DNA of 52,587 nt, taken from an uncultured Prevotellaceae bacterium. Its GTDB lineage: Bacteria > Bacteroidota > Bacteroidia > Bacteroidales > Bacteroidaceae. Of the stretch, positions 32,773-40,651 are shown in pieces. The notes beneath the pieces were generated by a model. It was not told the origin of the DNA. It ran no database searches and worked only from the letters and a program-made list of their open reading frames with translations. The position numbers and the translations under genes were made by a program. Location: NCBI GenBank assembly GCA_900316265.1, contig ONCH01000028.1:1-52587 (forward strand), in the 5' to 3' direction. The first letter of the stretch is position 1; every line of letters begins with the position of its first letter.

Positions 32773-32816
32773 CTGCAAAGGTAGTCATTTTCTGCGAAAA
32801 ATGACTACCTTTGCAG
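32773..32816. promoter_or_regulatory. Divergent promoters in a 19-bp inverted repeat
   Basis: CTGCAAAGGTAGTCATTTT and its exact reverse complement flank a 6-base centre. Each arm holds an outward-facing TACCTTTG -7 element, one for tRNA-Arg on the minus strand and one for the MaoC gene on the plus strand. Confidence 0.7.
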
Positions 32817-32844
32817 TAGAATTTCACAAAATCAATTAAAAAAT

Positions 32845-33309
32845 ATGGGAAAATTAGTGATTAACTCGTACGACGAGTTTGCCGCCCACCTGGGCGAAGA
32901 GCTGGGAGCATCAGACTGGCTGCAGGTTGACCAGGATCGTATCAACCTGTTTGCTGACGCAACCTTGGATCATCAGTGGATACATGTCGACGTGGCTCGC
33001 GCCAAGGAGGAGAGTCCATACAAGTCGACCATTGCCCACGGCTACCTGACGCTGAGTCTGCTGCCCTATATGTGGGATCAGATTATCGAGGTGCACAACA
33101 TCAAGATGCTGGTGAACTACGGTATGACGGATATGCGCTTCGGTCAACCCGTAATTACTGGTTCTAAGGTTCGTCTGGTTACTACCCTGCACAACATCCA
33201 GAACCTGCGTGGCATCTGCAAGGCTGAAATCAAGTTCAAGATTGAGATTGAAGGTGAGCGCAAGCCCGCCCTCGAAGGTATCGCAGCATTCCTATATTAT
33301 TTTAACTAA
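32845..33309 (+). CDS. MaoC-like (R)-specific enoyl-CoA hydratase
   Basis: This 154-residue hot-dog-fold protein shows the hydratase motif INLFADATLDHQWIHVDVARA with catalytic Asp42 and His47. It is followed by TIAHGYLTLSLLPYM and a C-terminal beta sheet (KAEIKFKIEIEG). Such enzymes hydrate trans-2-enoyl-CoA or make (R)-3-hydroxyacyl-CoA. The exact substrate is not known. No other fatty-acid genes are nearby. Confidence 0.87.
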   Translation: MGKLVINSYDEFAAHLGEELGASDWLQVDQDRINLFADATLDHQWIHVDVARAKEESPYKSTIAHGYLTLSLLPYMWDQIIEVHNIKMLVNYGMTDMRFGQPVITGSKVRLVTTLHNIQNLRGICKAEIKFKIEIEGERKPALEGIAAFLYYFN

Positions 33310-33402
33310 GGAGTTAAAGGAGTTAAAGAAGTTAAGGAAGTTAAAGGAGTTAAAGAAGTTAAGGAAGTTAAAGGAGTTAAAGAAGTTAAAGGAGTTAAAG
33401 AA
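33310..33402. repeat. 9-bp tandem repeat array (GAAGTTAAA / GGAGTTAAA)
   Basis: About ten direct copies of (A/G)(A/G)AGTTAA(A/G)G start right after the MaoC stop codon. The unit resembles the GAAGTTAAG stretches at 26970-27110. Confidence 0.75.
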
Positions 33403-33407
33403 GACAA

Positions 33408-33437
33408 TCAGCCCGCCTCCAATTGGAAGCGGGCTGA
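33408..33437. terminator. Bidirectional terminator between MaoC and secDF
   Basis: Arms TCAGCCCGC / GCGGGCTGA with an inner TCCAATTGGA palindrome. The two genes converge here. Confidence 0.75.
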
Positions 33438-33457
33438 TTTGTATATGTCGCTATCGA

Positions 33458-36400
33458 TTATTCAGCAGTAGCTTCTTCCTCACGGATGGTGCGACCCATC
33501 ACGAGGAATGCTGTAGGAGCAGCGATGAACAGTGACGACAGGGTACCGAAGATAACACCCAGAATCATTGCGAACGAGAAGCTGCGGATAGAGTCACCAC
33601 CGAGGATGAAGATACACAGCAATACGATCAATGTTGTTACAGAGGTGTTGATGGTACGAGCCAGTGTCTGGTTCAGCGAGTCGTTGAACAACTGCTGACG
33701 GTCGCGCTTGCCATAGAGCTGGAAGTTCTCACGGATACGGTCGAATACTACCACCTTATCGTTGATAGAGTAACCAATCACCGTCAGGATAGCACCGATG
33801 AATACCTGGTCGATCTCCAGTGACATGGGAACCCAGCCCCACAATACGCTGTAGAAGCCAATCACAACGAGAGCATCCAGAGCCAGTGCGATAGTTGCAC
33901 CAGTAGAGTAAGCAACGTTGCGGAAGCGCAGCAGGATGTACAGGAAGATAGCAATCAGAGCGATGATAACGCTGATGATAGCACCGTATGTGATGTCCTT
34001 AGCTACAGCAGGACCTACCTTAGCCGAGCTGATGATGGAACCACCCTGACGAACATCGGGGTTCTTGAAGGCCTCAACACTTGCCTGACTTACGAAGCCA
34101 CCCTTCTTCAGTGCGTTATAAAGGATAGTCTCAGCCTCGTCGTCAACCGTTGGGCTGTTAGACTCGATATCCCAGTTGGTAGATACACGGATAGTCTTAC
34201 CATCGGTACCCAGAGCGATAACACTGGTGTTAGCCTCCTTGCCGGCATTCTCACCGATAGTATTAACAAAGGCACCAGCCAGAGCCTGACGAACCTGCTC
34301 AACGGGAGTCTCCTTGTCGAGGGTTACAACATAGTTACGACCACCAGTGAAGTCGATGCTCTCGCTCAGACCACGAACGGCGAACGATACGCAGAACAGC
34401 ACAGCAGCAACACCCCAGATGATGAACGACTTCTTGTACATACCCATGAAGTTGTACTTAGCGTTCTGCATCAGGTTCTTAGAGTAACCAGTTACGAAGG
34501 TCAGGTTCAGCCACTTGTCTTTCTTCAGGCGGTTCTCGTAAACCAGACGGGTCAGGAACACAGCGGTGAAGAATGAGCAGAAGATACCGATGATCCAAGT
34601 GGTAGCAAAGCCCTTTACAGGACCTGTACCGAAGAACAGCAGGATGAAACCGGTAATCAGAGAGGTCACGTTAGAGTCGAAGATAGCTGAGAAGGCGTTA
34701 GCATAACCCTTCTGCAGAGCCTCCTTCAGACCGAGACCATGCTTCAGCTCTTCCTTGATACGCTCATAGATAAGCACGTTAGCATCCACAGCGGTACCCA
34801 GTGTCAGTACGATACCGGCGATACCGGGCATCGTCAGTGCAGCCTGGAACGAGGTAAGGATACCCAGTGTGAAGAACAGGTTGAACAACAGAGCGATATC
34901 GGCCAAGATACCGGGGATGAAGCCGTACAGCATAATCATGTAAACCATCAGCAGCACGAAGGCAACGATGAATGAAATGATACCCTGCTTAATTGACTGA
35001 GCACCCAGTGACGGACCAACAACCTCTTCCTGTACGATGCGGGTAGGAGCCGGCATCTTACCAGAGTTCAGCGTGTTAGCCAAGTCCTTAGTATCCTCGA
35101 TAGTGAAGTTACCAGTAATCTGTGAGTTACCACCGTCAATCTGTGTCAGGATACGGGGAGCAGAGTAAACAGCGTCGTCGAGCACGATAGCTACGCCACG
35201 ACCGATGTTCTGCTTGGTAATCTGGCTCCAGCGGCGAGCACCGTCAGAGTTCATCTGCATAGAAACAGAGGGGTGACCCATCTGGTCGAAGTCGTCCTTA
35301 GAAGAGGTGATAACGTCACCCTCCAGTGGAGCACGGCCGTTTGGCTCAGTAATCTTCAGGGCATACAGTGCGAAGATGTCACCGCGGGTGTTCTCGCCAC
35401 CGAAATCCTCAGGCTTAGCACCCCAGCGCAGCTTACACTCAGCAGGCAGGATGGTAGCAGCAATCTCAGAGTAGATAACCTTATTCACCTGAGCAGTATC
35501 GCGGGCATTAGCATAACCTACGATAGCCAGACCCTGTGGAACGGGCTGGAAGACGGCAAACAGCGGATTAGCCTTCAGAGCCTGCTCTTTGTCAGCGCTT
35601 GAAGCAGCTGCATCCTTCTTGGCCAGCTTGGCAGTCAGGTCGGTAGCTGCAGTGGCAGCCGTCGTGTCAACAGCGGCAGTGTCAGCAGCAGCGACAGCTG
35701 TGGTGTCAGCAGCAGCATTGCCGTTCAGGGCAGCATACTTCTGGTTCAGCTGAGTCAGCAGTGGTGCAATTTCCTGTGAGTTGTAGGTCTCCCAGAATTC
35801 CAGGTTAGCAGAACCCTGCAGCAACTTACGTACGCGCTCAGGCTCCTTCACACCAGGCATCTCGACCATGATACGGCCTGACTGACCCTCCAGCTTCTGG
35901 ATGTTGGGCTGTACAACGCCGAACTTGTCGATACGGTTGCGAACAACATTAAATGAATTATCTACGGCCGACTGCACCTCAGCACGCAGAGCGCTCTCAA
36001 CTTCTGAGTCGCTCGACTGGGTGCTCACCTTGCCCTTCATCTGCTGGGTAGCGAACACAGCTGCCAAGGGGCGACCGTTACTGTTCTGCTTCCAATACTT
36101 GATGAACAGCGAGATAAAGTCGTTCTGACTAGTCTCTTCTTCCTTCTTAGCCTCTTCCATTGACTTCTTGTAGGCTGCGTCGGTCTTGTGGTCTGCCAAT
36201 ACGTCGATAACATCGGGTACTGATACCTCAAGAATAACGTTCATACCGCCTTTCAGGTCAAGACCCAGGCCCATCTCCAGTTCGCGGCACTGCTTGAAAG
36301 AATAGATTCCGCAGTACACTTTCTCGTTCATGATTGAGTCGAGGTACTCCTGACCAGCCTGCTCACCCATGGCAGCAGCCTTACTTTCGTAGTGGCGTGT

Positions 36401-36481
36401 CACAAAGGTGAAGGAAAGGTAGAAGCAGCAAACGAGAATCAAGACGATTGCGATAAATTTTACAATTCCTTTGTTTTGCAT
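33458..36481 (-). CDS. secDF: SecDF protein translocase fusion
   Basis: SecD and SecF use the proton gradient to help pull proteins through SecYEG. The 1007-residue protein is the fused form common in Bacteroidetes. It has TM1 near residues 7-28, the SecD motif GLGLDLKGGMNVILEV, a large periplasmic domain with an alanine/threonine-rich insert (around DTTAVAAADTAAVDTTAATA), and five TM helices with GTAVDANVLIYERIKEEL. The SecF half has SIDFTGGRNYVVTL and TVIGYSINDKVVVFDRIREN. Its length is normal. Confidence 0.96.
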   Translation of the reverse strand: MQNKGIVKFIAIVLILVCCFYLSFTFVTRHYESKAAAMGEQAGQEYLDSIMNEKVYCGIYSFKQCRELEMGLGLDLKGGMNVILEVSVPDVIDVLADHKTDAAYKKSMEEAKKEEETSQNDFISLFIKYWKQNSNGRPLAAVFATQQMKGKVSTQSSDSEVESALRAEVQSAVDNSFNVVRNRIDKFGVVQPNIQKLEGQSGRIMVEMPGVKEPERVRKLLQGSANLEFWETYNSQEIAPLLTQLNQKYAALNGNAAADTTAVAAADTAAVDTTAATAATDLTAKLAKKDAAASSADKEQALKANPLFAVFQPVPQGLAIVGYANARDTAQVNKVIYSEIAATILPAECKLRWGAKPEDFGGENTRGDIFALYALKITEPNGRAPLEGDVITSSKDDFDQMGHPSVSMQMNSDGARRWSQITKQNIGRGVAIVLDDAVYSAPRILTQIDGGNSQITGNFTIEDTKDLANTLNSGKMPAPTRIVQEEVVGPSLGAQSIKQGIISFIVAFVLLMVYMIMLYGFIPGILADIALLFNLFFTLGILTSFQAALTMPGIAGIVLTLGTAVDANVLIYERIKEELKHGLGLKEALQKGYANAFSAIFDSNVTSLITGFILLFFGTGPVKGFATTWIIGIFCSFFTAVFLTRLVYENRLKKDKWLNLTFVTGYSKNLMQNAKYNFMGMYKKSFIIWGVAAVLFCVSFAVRGLSESIDFTGGRNYVVTLDKETPVEQVRQALAGAFVNTIGENAGKEANTSVIALGTDGKTIRVSTNWDIESNSPTVDDEAETILYNALKKGGFVSQASVEAFKNPDVRQGGSIISSAKVGPAVAKDITYGAIISVIIALIAIFLYILLRFRNVAYSTGATIALALDALVVIGFYSVLWGWVPMSLEIDQVFIGAILTVIGYSINDKVVVFDRIRENFQLYGKRDRQQLFNDSLNQTLARTINTSVTTLIVLLCIFILGGDSIRSFSFAMILGVIFGTLSSLFIAAPTAFLVMGRTIREEEATAE

Positions 36482-36527
36482 TGTTTGATTTTATTGTTTT
36501 ATTTAATGTTTTCGCATTTTAAGCCTG

Positions 36528-36535
36528 CAAATATA
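36528..36535 (-). promoter_or_regulatory. -7 element for secDF
   Basis: Minus-strand TATATTTG followed by C, 46 bases upstream of the secDF start. Confidence 0.6.
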
Positions 36536-36587
36536 CACATTTTTCTTCATTTACAGAAATTTATTGCAAAAATTCGTGTAATTTTCA

Positions 36588-37688
36588 CTATTTTACCCCA
36601 ATTTTCAACCAACAAACCATTGGAAAGTGGTCACTAGCGTCCATTTTTGTGTCAACTTCGCATTGATAGGGAGTAATGTCTGCTGAGCAGAAAATGTGGT
36701 CTATTCGGAACGAGAAGGCTTTCTGATTATATGACAAACCGACACCTCGGCCACTCTCTACGAAGCAGTCAGTCAACATCTTACCCATCCGATGGCGCGA
36801 AAAGGAGATGGGATTGTCATTGAAGTCGCCGCAGACGATAATAGGGTAACGCCCCAGATACTGGCTGACATACTGACACACCATCTCTATCTGTTTAGAG
36901 CGTACGGCATTGGCCTCTGCCAGCTTCACCATCAGCAGTTGCGACTCAGCGCGCACAGAGTCTCGCGCCATCTCGCCCTTCAGCAGTTGGCGATACTGCC
37001 GGCGGTCCTCTTCATTCAGGTGACAACTCTCAAAGTGGTTGTTCACCACGATGACGGTGTCCTCATTCACCTTCAGCCACCACGCTGCACTACCGTTATT
37101 GCTGACGGTCTTATAGTCTATGCGCTCACGGCGGATAATGGGATACTTGCTATGGATGCCTAAGCAGTTGAAGCGCAACTCGTCGTTAAACAGCACCACC
37201 GTGTCGTTATACGTCAGTCCTCGCTCTTCCAACTGCTTGAAACAGTAGCGACGCCACGAGTCGTTGTCTTCCTGCAGACAGACGATGTCAGCCTTTTCAT
37301 CAACCAAGTAGTCACGCACCTTCTCAAAGCCCTGCTCGTACTTGAAGTTGCCGCCATAGCAGCACACGTTATACGACACCAGCTTCAGCGCACCCTCAGG
37401 AGGCGACGGACTGACGTTCAGTGGCATATATATAGAAATAGGTACGTACGAAAGGATAAAACCCGCCACCGGTACCCACGCCCTGCTCCACTTAAAGATA
37501 AGCCAGAACAGCAAGAAGCCCATGTTGATAACCAGCAAAACAGGGAAAGCCATACCGACAGTCGATACCAGCGGATGGTCAGTAGGATTGAGACGGTCGC
37601 TGAAACCCACCAGCAACATCACGATGACGGTGGCGACGTTCGCTCCCGTCAGCATCTGCACGGTAAATTTCTTCAACTGCTTAATCAC
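36588..37688 (-). CDS. Membrane-anchored endonuclease/exonuclease/phosphatase-family protein
   Basis: This 366-residue protein has three N-terminal membrane helices in the first 85 residues. An EEP domain follows: LVSYNVCCYGG, the metal-binding Glu in DIVCLQEDNDSW, VIVVNNHFESCHL, IIVCGDFNDNP and the final DHFPMVCWL. The family includes nucleases and lipid or sugar phosphatases; the membrane anchor suggests an envelope substrate. It starts 11 bases after the rhomboid gene ends, so they are probably co-transcribed. Confidence 0.85.
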   Translation of the reverse strand: MIKQLKKFTVQMLTGANVATVIVMLLVGFSDRLNPTDHPLVSTVGMAFPVLLVINMGFLLFWLIFKWSRAWVPVAGFILSYVPISIYMPLNVSPSPPEGALKLVSYNVCCYGGNFKYEQGFEKVRDYLVDEKADIVCLQEDNDSWRRYCFKQLEERGLTYNDTVVLFNDELRFNCLGIHSKYPIIRRERIDYKTVSNNGSAAWWLKVNEDTVIVVNNHFESCHLNEEDRRQYRQLLKGEMARDSVRAESQLLMVKLAEANAVRSKQIEMVCQYVSQYLGRYPIIVCGDFNDNPISFSRHRMGKMLTDCFVESGRGVGLSYNQKAFSFRIDHIFCSADITPYQCEVDTKMDASDHFPMVCWLKIGVK

Positions 37689-37699
37689 GACGCTATCTG

Positions 37700-38626
37700 C
37701 TAACTCTTTCTCTGTTCAAACAGTTTCTGTTTCTCCTCCTTCGTCAGACTGTCGTAACCGCTCTTGCGAATCTTGTCCAGAATAGCGTCTATCTCCTCCT
37801 GGTTCTTACGCTGACGCTCGTTATATTCCTCGTCGGTCTCGCGGCGGCGCTCTTCCCAGCGTGTCTGCTCAGCCTGCATGCGCTGGTTGCGCTGGCGCTC
37901 GTCGTACTTTCGCTTCAGGTTGTCGAAGAACTCCTGACCATAGCTACGTCCGAAGCGCTGACTGCCCCCAGGATGCTTCTGCCAGTAGCGTATCAGCAGG
38001 AAGCCAAACAACATACCGCCCAGGTGTGCCATGTGGGCAATACCGTCGCCAGGACCACTCATCGCCGAGAACAGCTCAATGGCAATATAACCCACGATGA
38101 GCCACTTGGCCTTGATGGGGAATGGGAACGGGATGATGAACAAACGCTCGTTGGGGAATATCATACCAAAAGCCAGCAGGATGCCATAGACCGCACCCGA
38201 CGCACCTATCGTTGTCCACATATTGATGTAGGCATTCATCGATATCTGCGCACCGCCCATATTCACATACTGGTAGGCGTCCAAGCCCTGTGCCACATAG
38301 TTGCCATACTGCACCAACTCCTGCACGATACCGGCACCGACACCACACACAATGTAATAAAAAAGGAATTTTTTCGGACCCCACACACGCTCTATCACCG
38401 AGCCGAACATCCACAGCGCAAACATATTGAAAAGGATATGCGTAAAGCTGCCATGAAGGAACATGTAGGTCAGGAACTGGTACACATGGAATTCACTGGC
38501 CATAAAGAAGTGCAGACCCAACAGTCCGTTCAGGTCCACCCCACTACGCTCCAGCACCACCGATGCCAGATATGCCAGCACGTTGATGACCAGCAAGTTC
38601 TTGGTCATTGTCGGTATGTTGTTCAT
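37700..38626 (-). CDS. Rhomboid-family intramembrane serine protease
   Basis: This 308-residue protein has the rhomboid core with six membrane segments: FLHGSFTHILFNMFALWMFG, catalytic Ser143 in GASGAVYG, and catalytic His201 in HMAHLGG. Residues 210-308 are a charged helical cytoplasmic tail (RKYDERQRNQRMQAEQTRWEERRR and onward). Its substrate is unknown. It is paired with the EEP protein gene. Confidence 0.93.
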   Translation of the reverse strand: MNNIPTMTKNLLVINVLAYLASVVLERSGVDLNGLLGLHFFMASEFHVYQFLTYMFLHGSFTHILFNMFALWMFGSVIERVWGPKKFLFYYIVCGVGAGIVQELVQYGNYVAQGLDAYQYVNMGGAQISMNAYINMWTTIGASGAVYGILLAFGMIFPNERLFIIPFPFPIKAKWLIVGYIAIELFSAMSGPGDGIAHMAHLGGMLFGFLLIRYWQKHPGGSQRFGRSYGQEFFDNLKRKYDERQRNQRMQAEQTRWEERRRETDEEYNERQRKNQEEIDAILDKIRKSGYDSLTKEEKQKLFEQRKS

Positions 38627-38701
38627 CTTGTATATTTACTAATTGATAACTAACTGTTTACTATTTTTGAAATAATGCAACAAATGTGCCAATTGTGAGC
38701 G

Positions 38702-38709
38702 CAAAATTA
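38702..38709 (-). promoter_or_regulatory. -7 element for the rhomboid-EEP operon
   Basis: Minus-strand TAATTTTG followed by C, about 75 bases upstream of the rhomboid start. Confidence 0.45.
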
Positions 38710-38791
38710 CGAAAAATATCCGGTTTTCAGCACGAAAACGGTCTTTTACACACTTTTTTTAAAGAAAAAAGAAAATTTTTTCCGTTTTTTG

Positions 38792-38822
38792 TTTGTTTTT
38801 TCCGCAGATTGTTCTATATTTG
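38792..38822 (+). promoter_or_regulatory. Promoter of the HU gene
   Basis: TTTG at 38792-38795 and TATATTTG at 38815-38822 with 19 bases between; the leader to the ATG is about 45 bases. Confidence 0.65.
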
Positions 38823-38874
38823 CGTTCAGAAATCGACTTAAACTATTTATCATTCACTTTAAAACAACAAAATT

Positions 38875-39150
38875 ATGAACAAGACAGAATTAATTGACAA
38901 GATTGCAGCAGGTGCTGGTCTGACCAAAGTTGACGCAAAGAAGGCTCTCGATGCCACAGTAGACGCTATCAAGGCTGCTCTGAAGAAGGGTGACAAGGTT
39001 CAGCTCATTGGTTTCGGTACATTCGACGTTGTTAAGAAGCCCGCTCGTGAAGGTATCAACCCCGCTACCAAGCAGAAGATTAAGATTGCTGCTAAGAAGG
39101 TTGCTAAGTTCAAGGCTGGCGCTGAGCTCGCTGACGCTGTCAACAAATAA
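38875..39150 (+). CDS. hup: HU-family nucleoid protein
   Basis: A 91-residue canonical HU that bends and compacts DNA. It has the helix pair MNKTELIDKIAAGAGLTKVDAKKALDATVDAIKAAL, then VQLIGFGTFDVVKKPAREGINPATKQKIKIAAKKVAKFKAGAEL with the DNA-clasping beta arm. It is of normal size, unlike the larger HU-related proteins near 17 kb. It is a single-gene unit with its own promoter and terminator. Confidence 0.96.
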   Translation: MNKTELIDKIAAGAGLTKVDAKKALDATVDAIKAALKKGDKVQLIGFGTFDVVKKPAREGINPATKQKIKIAAKKVAKFKAGAELADAVNK

Positions 39151-39170
39151 TTCTTGTAAAGAAAAAATCA

Positions 39171-39199
39171 AGAGGACTACACCACTGGTGCAGTCCTCT
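39171..39199 (+). terminator. Terminator of the HU gene
   Basis: Arms AGAGGACT / AGTCCTCT with an inner CACC/GGTG, then TTTTC. Confidence 0.75.
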
Positions 39200-39254
39200 T
39201 TTCGTTTCACCAATAATAAGCCAATACCCCGACTCCATCTTTCCATTCAATTAA

Positions 39255-39286
39255 TTTGGTAGTTTCGCAGCAAATGGCTATCTTTG
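39255..39286 (+). promoter_or_regulatory. Promoter of the phosphatase gene
   Basis: TTTG at 39255-39258 and TATCTTTG at 39279-39286, 20 bases apart. Confidence 0.6.
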
Positions 39287-39328
39287 TAGCATCAAACATC
39301 TATTACTAACTATTCACTTAACACCACA

Positions 39329-40591
39329 ATGAAAAGAATTGTCCATATCCTGCTATTGTTGGGCGCAGTCCTGACAACATGGGCACAAGGAACGAGTGCA
39401 CTGGAACAGCTGAAGGCGGACCCACGGAAAGCCTACGGCACAGACTACCCCTACTCGTATGAAACATTCAAGCTGACAAAGGCACCCAGCGGCTACACAC
39501 CGTTCTACATCAGCCACTATGGCCGCCACGGCTCGCGCTACTACTGGAACGACGTGCTCTACCGCGAGCTGGACTCACTACTGACCAAGGCACACCGACA
39601 GGGACAGCTGACGCCCGTCGGCGAAGCATTCCGCGAGAAGTATGAAGCCTGCAAGGGCGACTTGGCTGTCAGCGTCAGCGAGCTGAGCGACCTGGGCTGG
39701 GAACAGCACCAGTTCATTGCCCGCCAGATGTATAATAACTTCCCAGAAGTGTTCAAGAACGGTGGCGACGTGTATGCCATAGCGTCACTGGTAGGGCGCT
39801 GTGTAATCAGCATGGCGGCATTCTGCCAGGAGCTGGTGCAGTGTAATCCGAAGATTGAGATTCGTGAGCAGTCAGCCCGCAAGACGCTGGACGGCGTGAA
39901 GCCCGACGACCGTCAGAACCCGTTGCGCCGCCGCTACCCACGGTCAGTGCCCCGCTTCGAGAAGAACCGTAAGCAATTCTTGGGCAAAGACTCACTGAGG
40001 GAAGTCATCGTACCCCGCGTATTTACCAGCACGGAGGGACTGCCCGGCACACCGCACCACATAGGCAGCAACCTCATCAACCTCTATACCTCATTGCCCA
40101 GCATCGGTCAGGAAGGTATAATGAAAGGCATTATCACCGACGAGGAACTGGCTGCACGCTGGGAAGGCGAGAACCTGGGCGGCTACACGTGGGTCTTCGG
40201 GCCTCGCTACGATATGATACCCATTTTGCAGGATATCATCAAAAAGGCTGACGACGTGCTGGACGGCAAGACACAACGAGTGGCCGACCTGCGCTTCGGT
40301 CACGATACCTGCTTAGGACCACTAACCGTGTTGATGGGAATTAATGGTGCCGACAAAGACCCAGAAGACCCCTACGAAGTTAAGAACTGCTACCAGAACT
40401 GGGAGACGTGCAAGGCCTCGAACCTGCAACTTATCTTCTATAAGGGCAAGAAGCCTGGACAGGACATTCTGGTGAAGTGCCTGCTGAACAGCCAGGAAGC
40501 TACGCTGCCCCTGCCGTCAGACCTGTTCCCCTACTACCGCTGGCAGGACTTCAAGCAATTCTATACCGAGCGCTGCAATAGTGTGAAATAA
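39329..40591 (+). CDS. Secreted histidine acid phosphatase-type protein
   Basis: This 420-residue protein has a signal peptide (MKRIVHILLLLGAVLTTWAQ) and the histidine phosphatase signature SHYGRHGSRYY with RHGSR at residues 66-70. The second catalytic motif is FGHDT near residue 324, the HD type. Related periplasmic enzymes hydrolyse phytate or other phosphomonoesters. The substrate is not certain. It converges on rpoC with a terminator between. Confidence 0.85.
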   Translation: MKRIVHILLLLGAVLTTWAQGTSALEQLKADPRKAYGTDYPYSYETFKLTKAPSGYTPFYISHYGRHGSRYYWNDVLYRELDSLLTKAHRQGQLTPVGEAFREKYEACKGDLAVSVSELSDLGWEQHQFIARQMYNNFPEVFKNGGDVYAIASLVGRCVISMAAFCQELVQCNPKIEIREQSARKTLDGVKPDDRQNPLRRRYPRSVPRFEKNRKQFLGKDSLREVIVPRVFTSTEGLPGTPHHIGSNLINLYTSLPSIGQEGIMKGIITDEELAARWEGENLGGYTWVFGPRYDMIPILQDIIKKADDVLDGKTQRVADLRFGHDTCLGPLTVLMGINGADKDPEDPYEVKNCYQNWETCKASNLQLIFYKGKKPGQDILVKCLLNSQEATLPLPSDLFPYYRWQDFKQFYTERCNSVK

Positions 40592-40594
40592 AAC

Positions 40595-40629
40595 AACGCC
40601 CACCGTGCATCAGTAGCACGATGGGCGTT
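40595..40629. terminator. Bidirectional terminator between the phosphatase and rpoC
   Basis: Arms AACGCCCA-CGTGC / GCACG-TGGGCGTT; it serves both converging genes. Confidence 0.75.
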
Positions 40630-40651
40630 ACAAGTATAGTAGGAATAATTG

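Noticed and set aside
33310-33402. Possible CRISPR or iteron array
   Set aside because: Continuous 9-bp repeats without spacers; no replication gene nearby. Treated as simple tandem repeat.
33209-33535. Frame coding repeated KELKKLRKL peptide
   Set aside because: This is the 9-bp tandem DNA array read as protein; it overlaps the MaoC end and the terminator.
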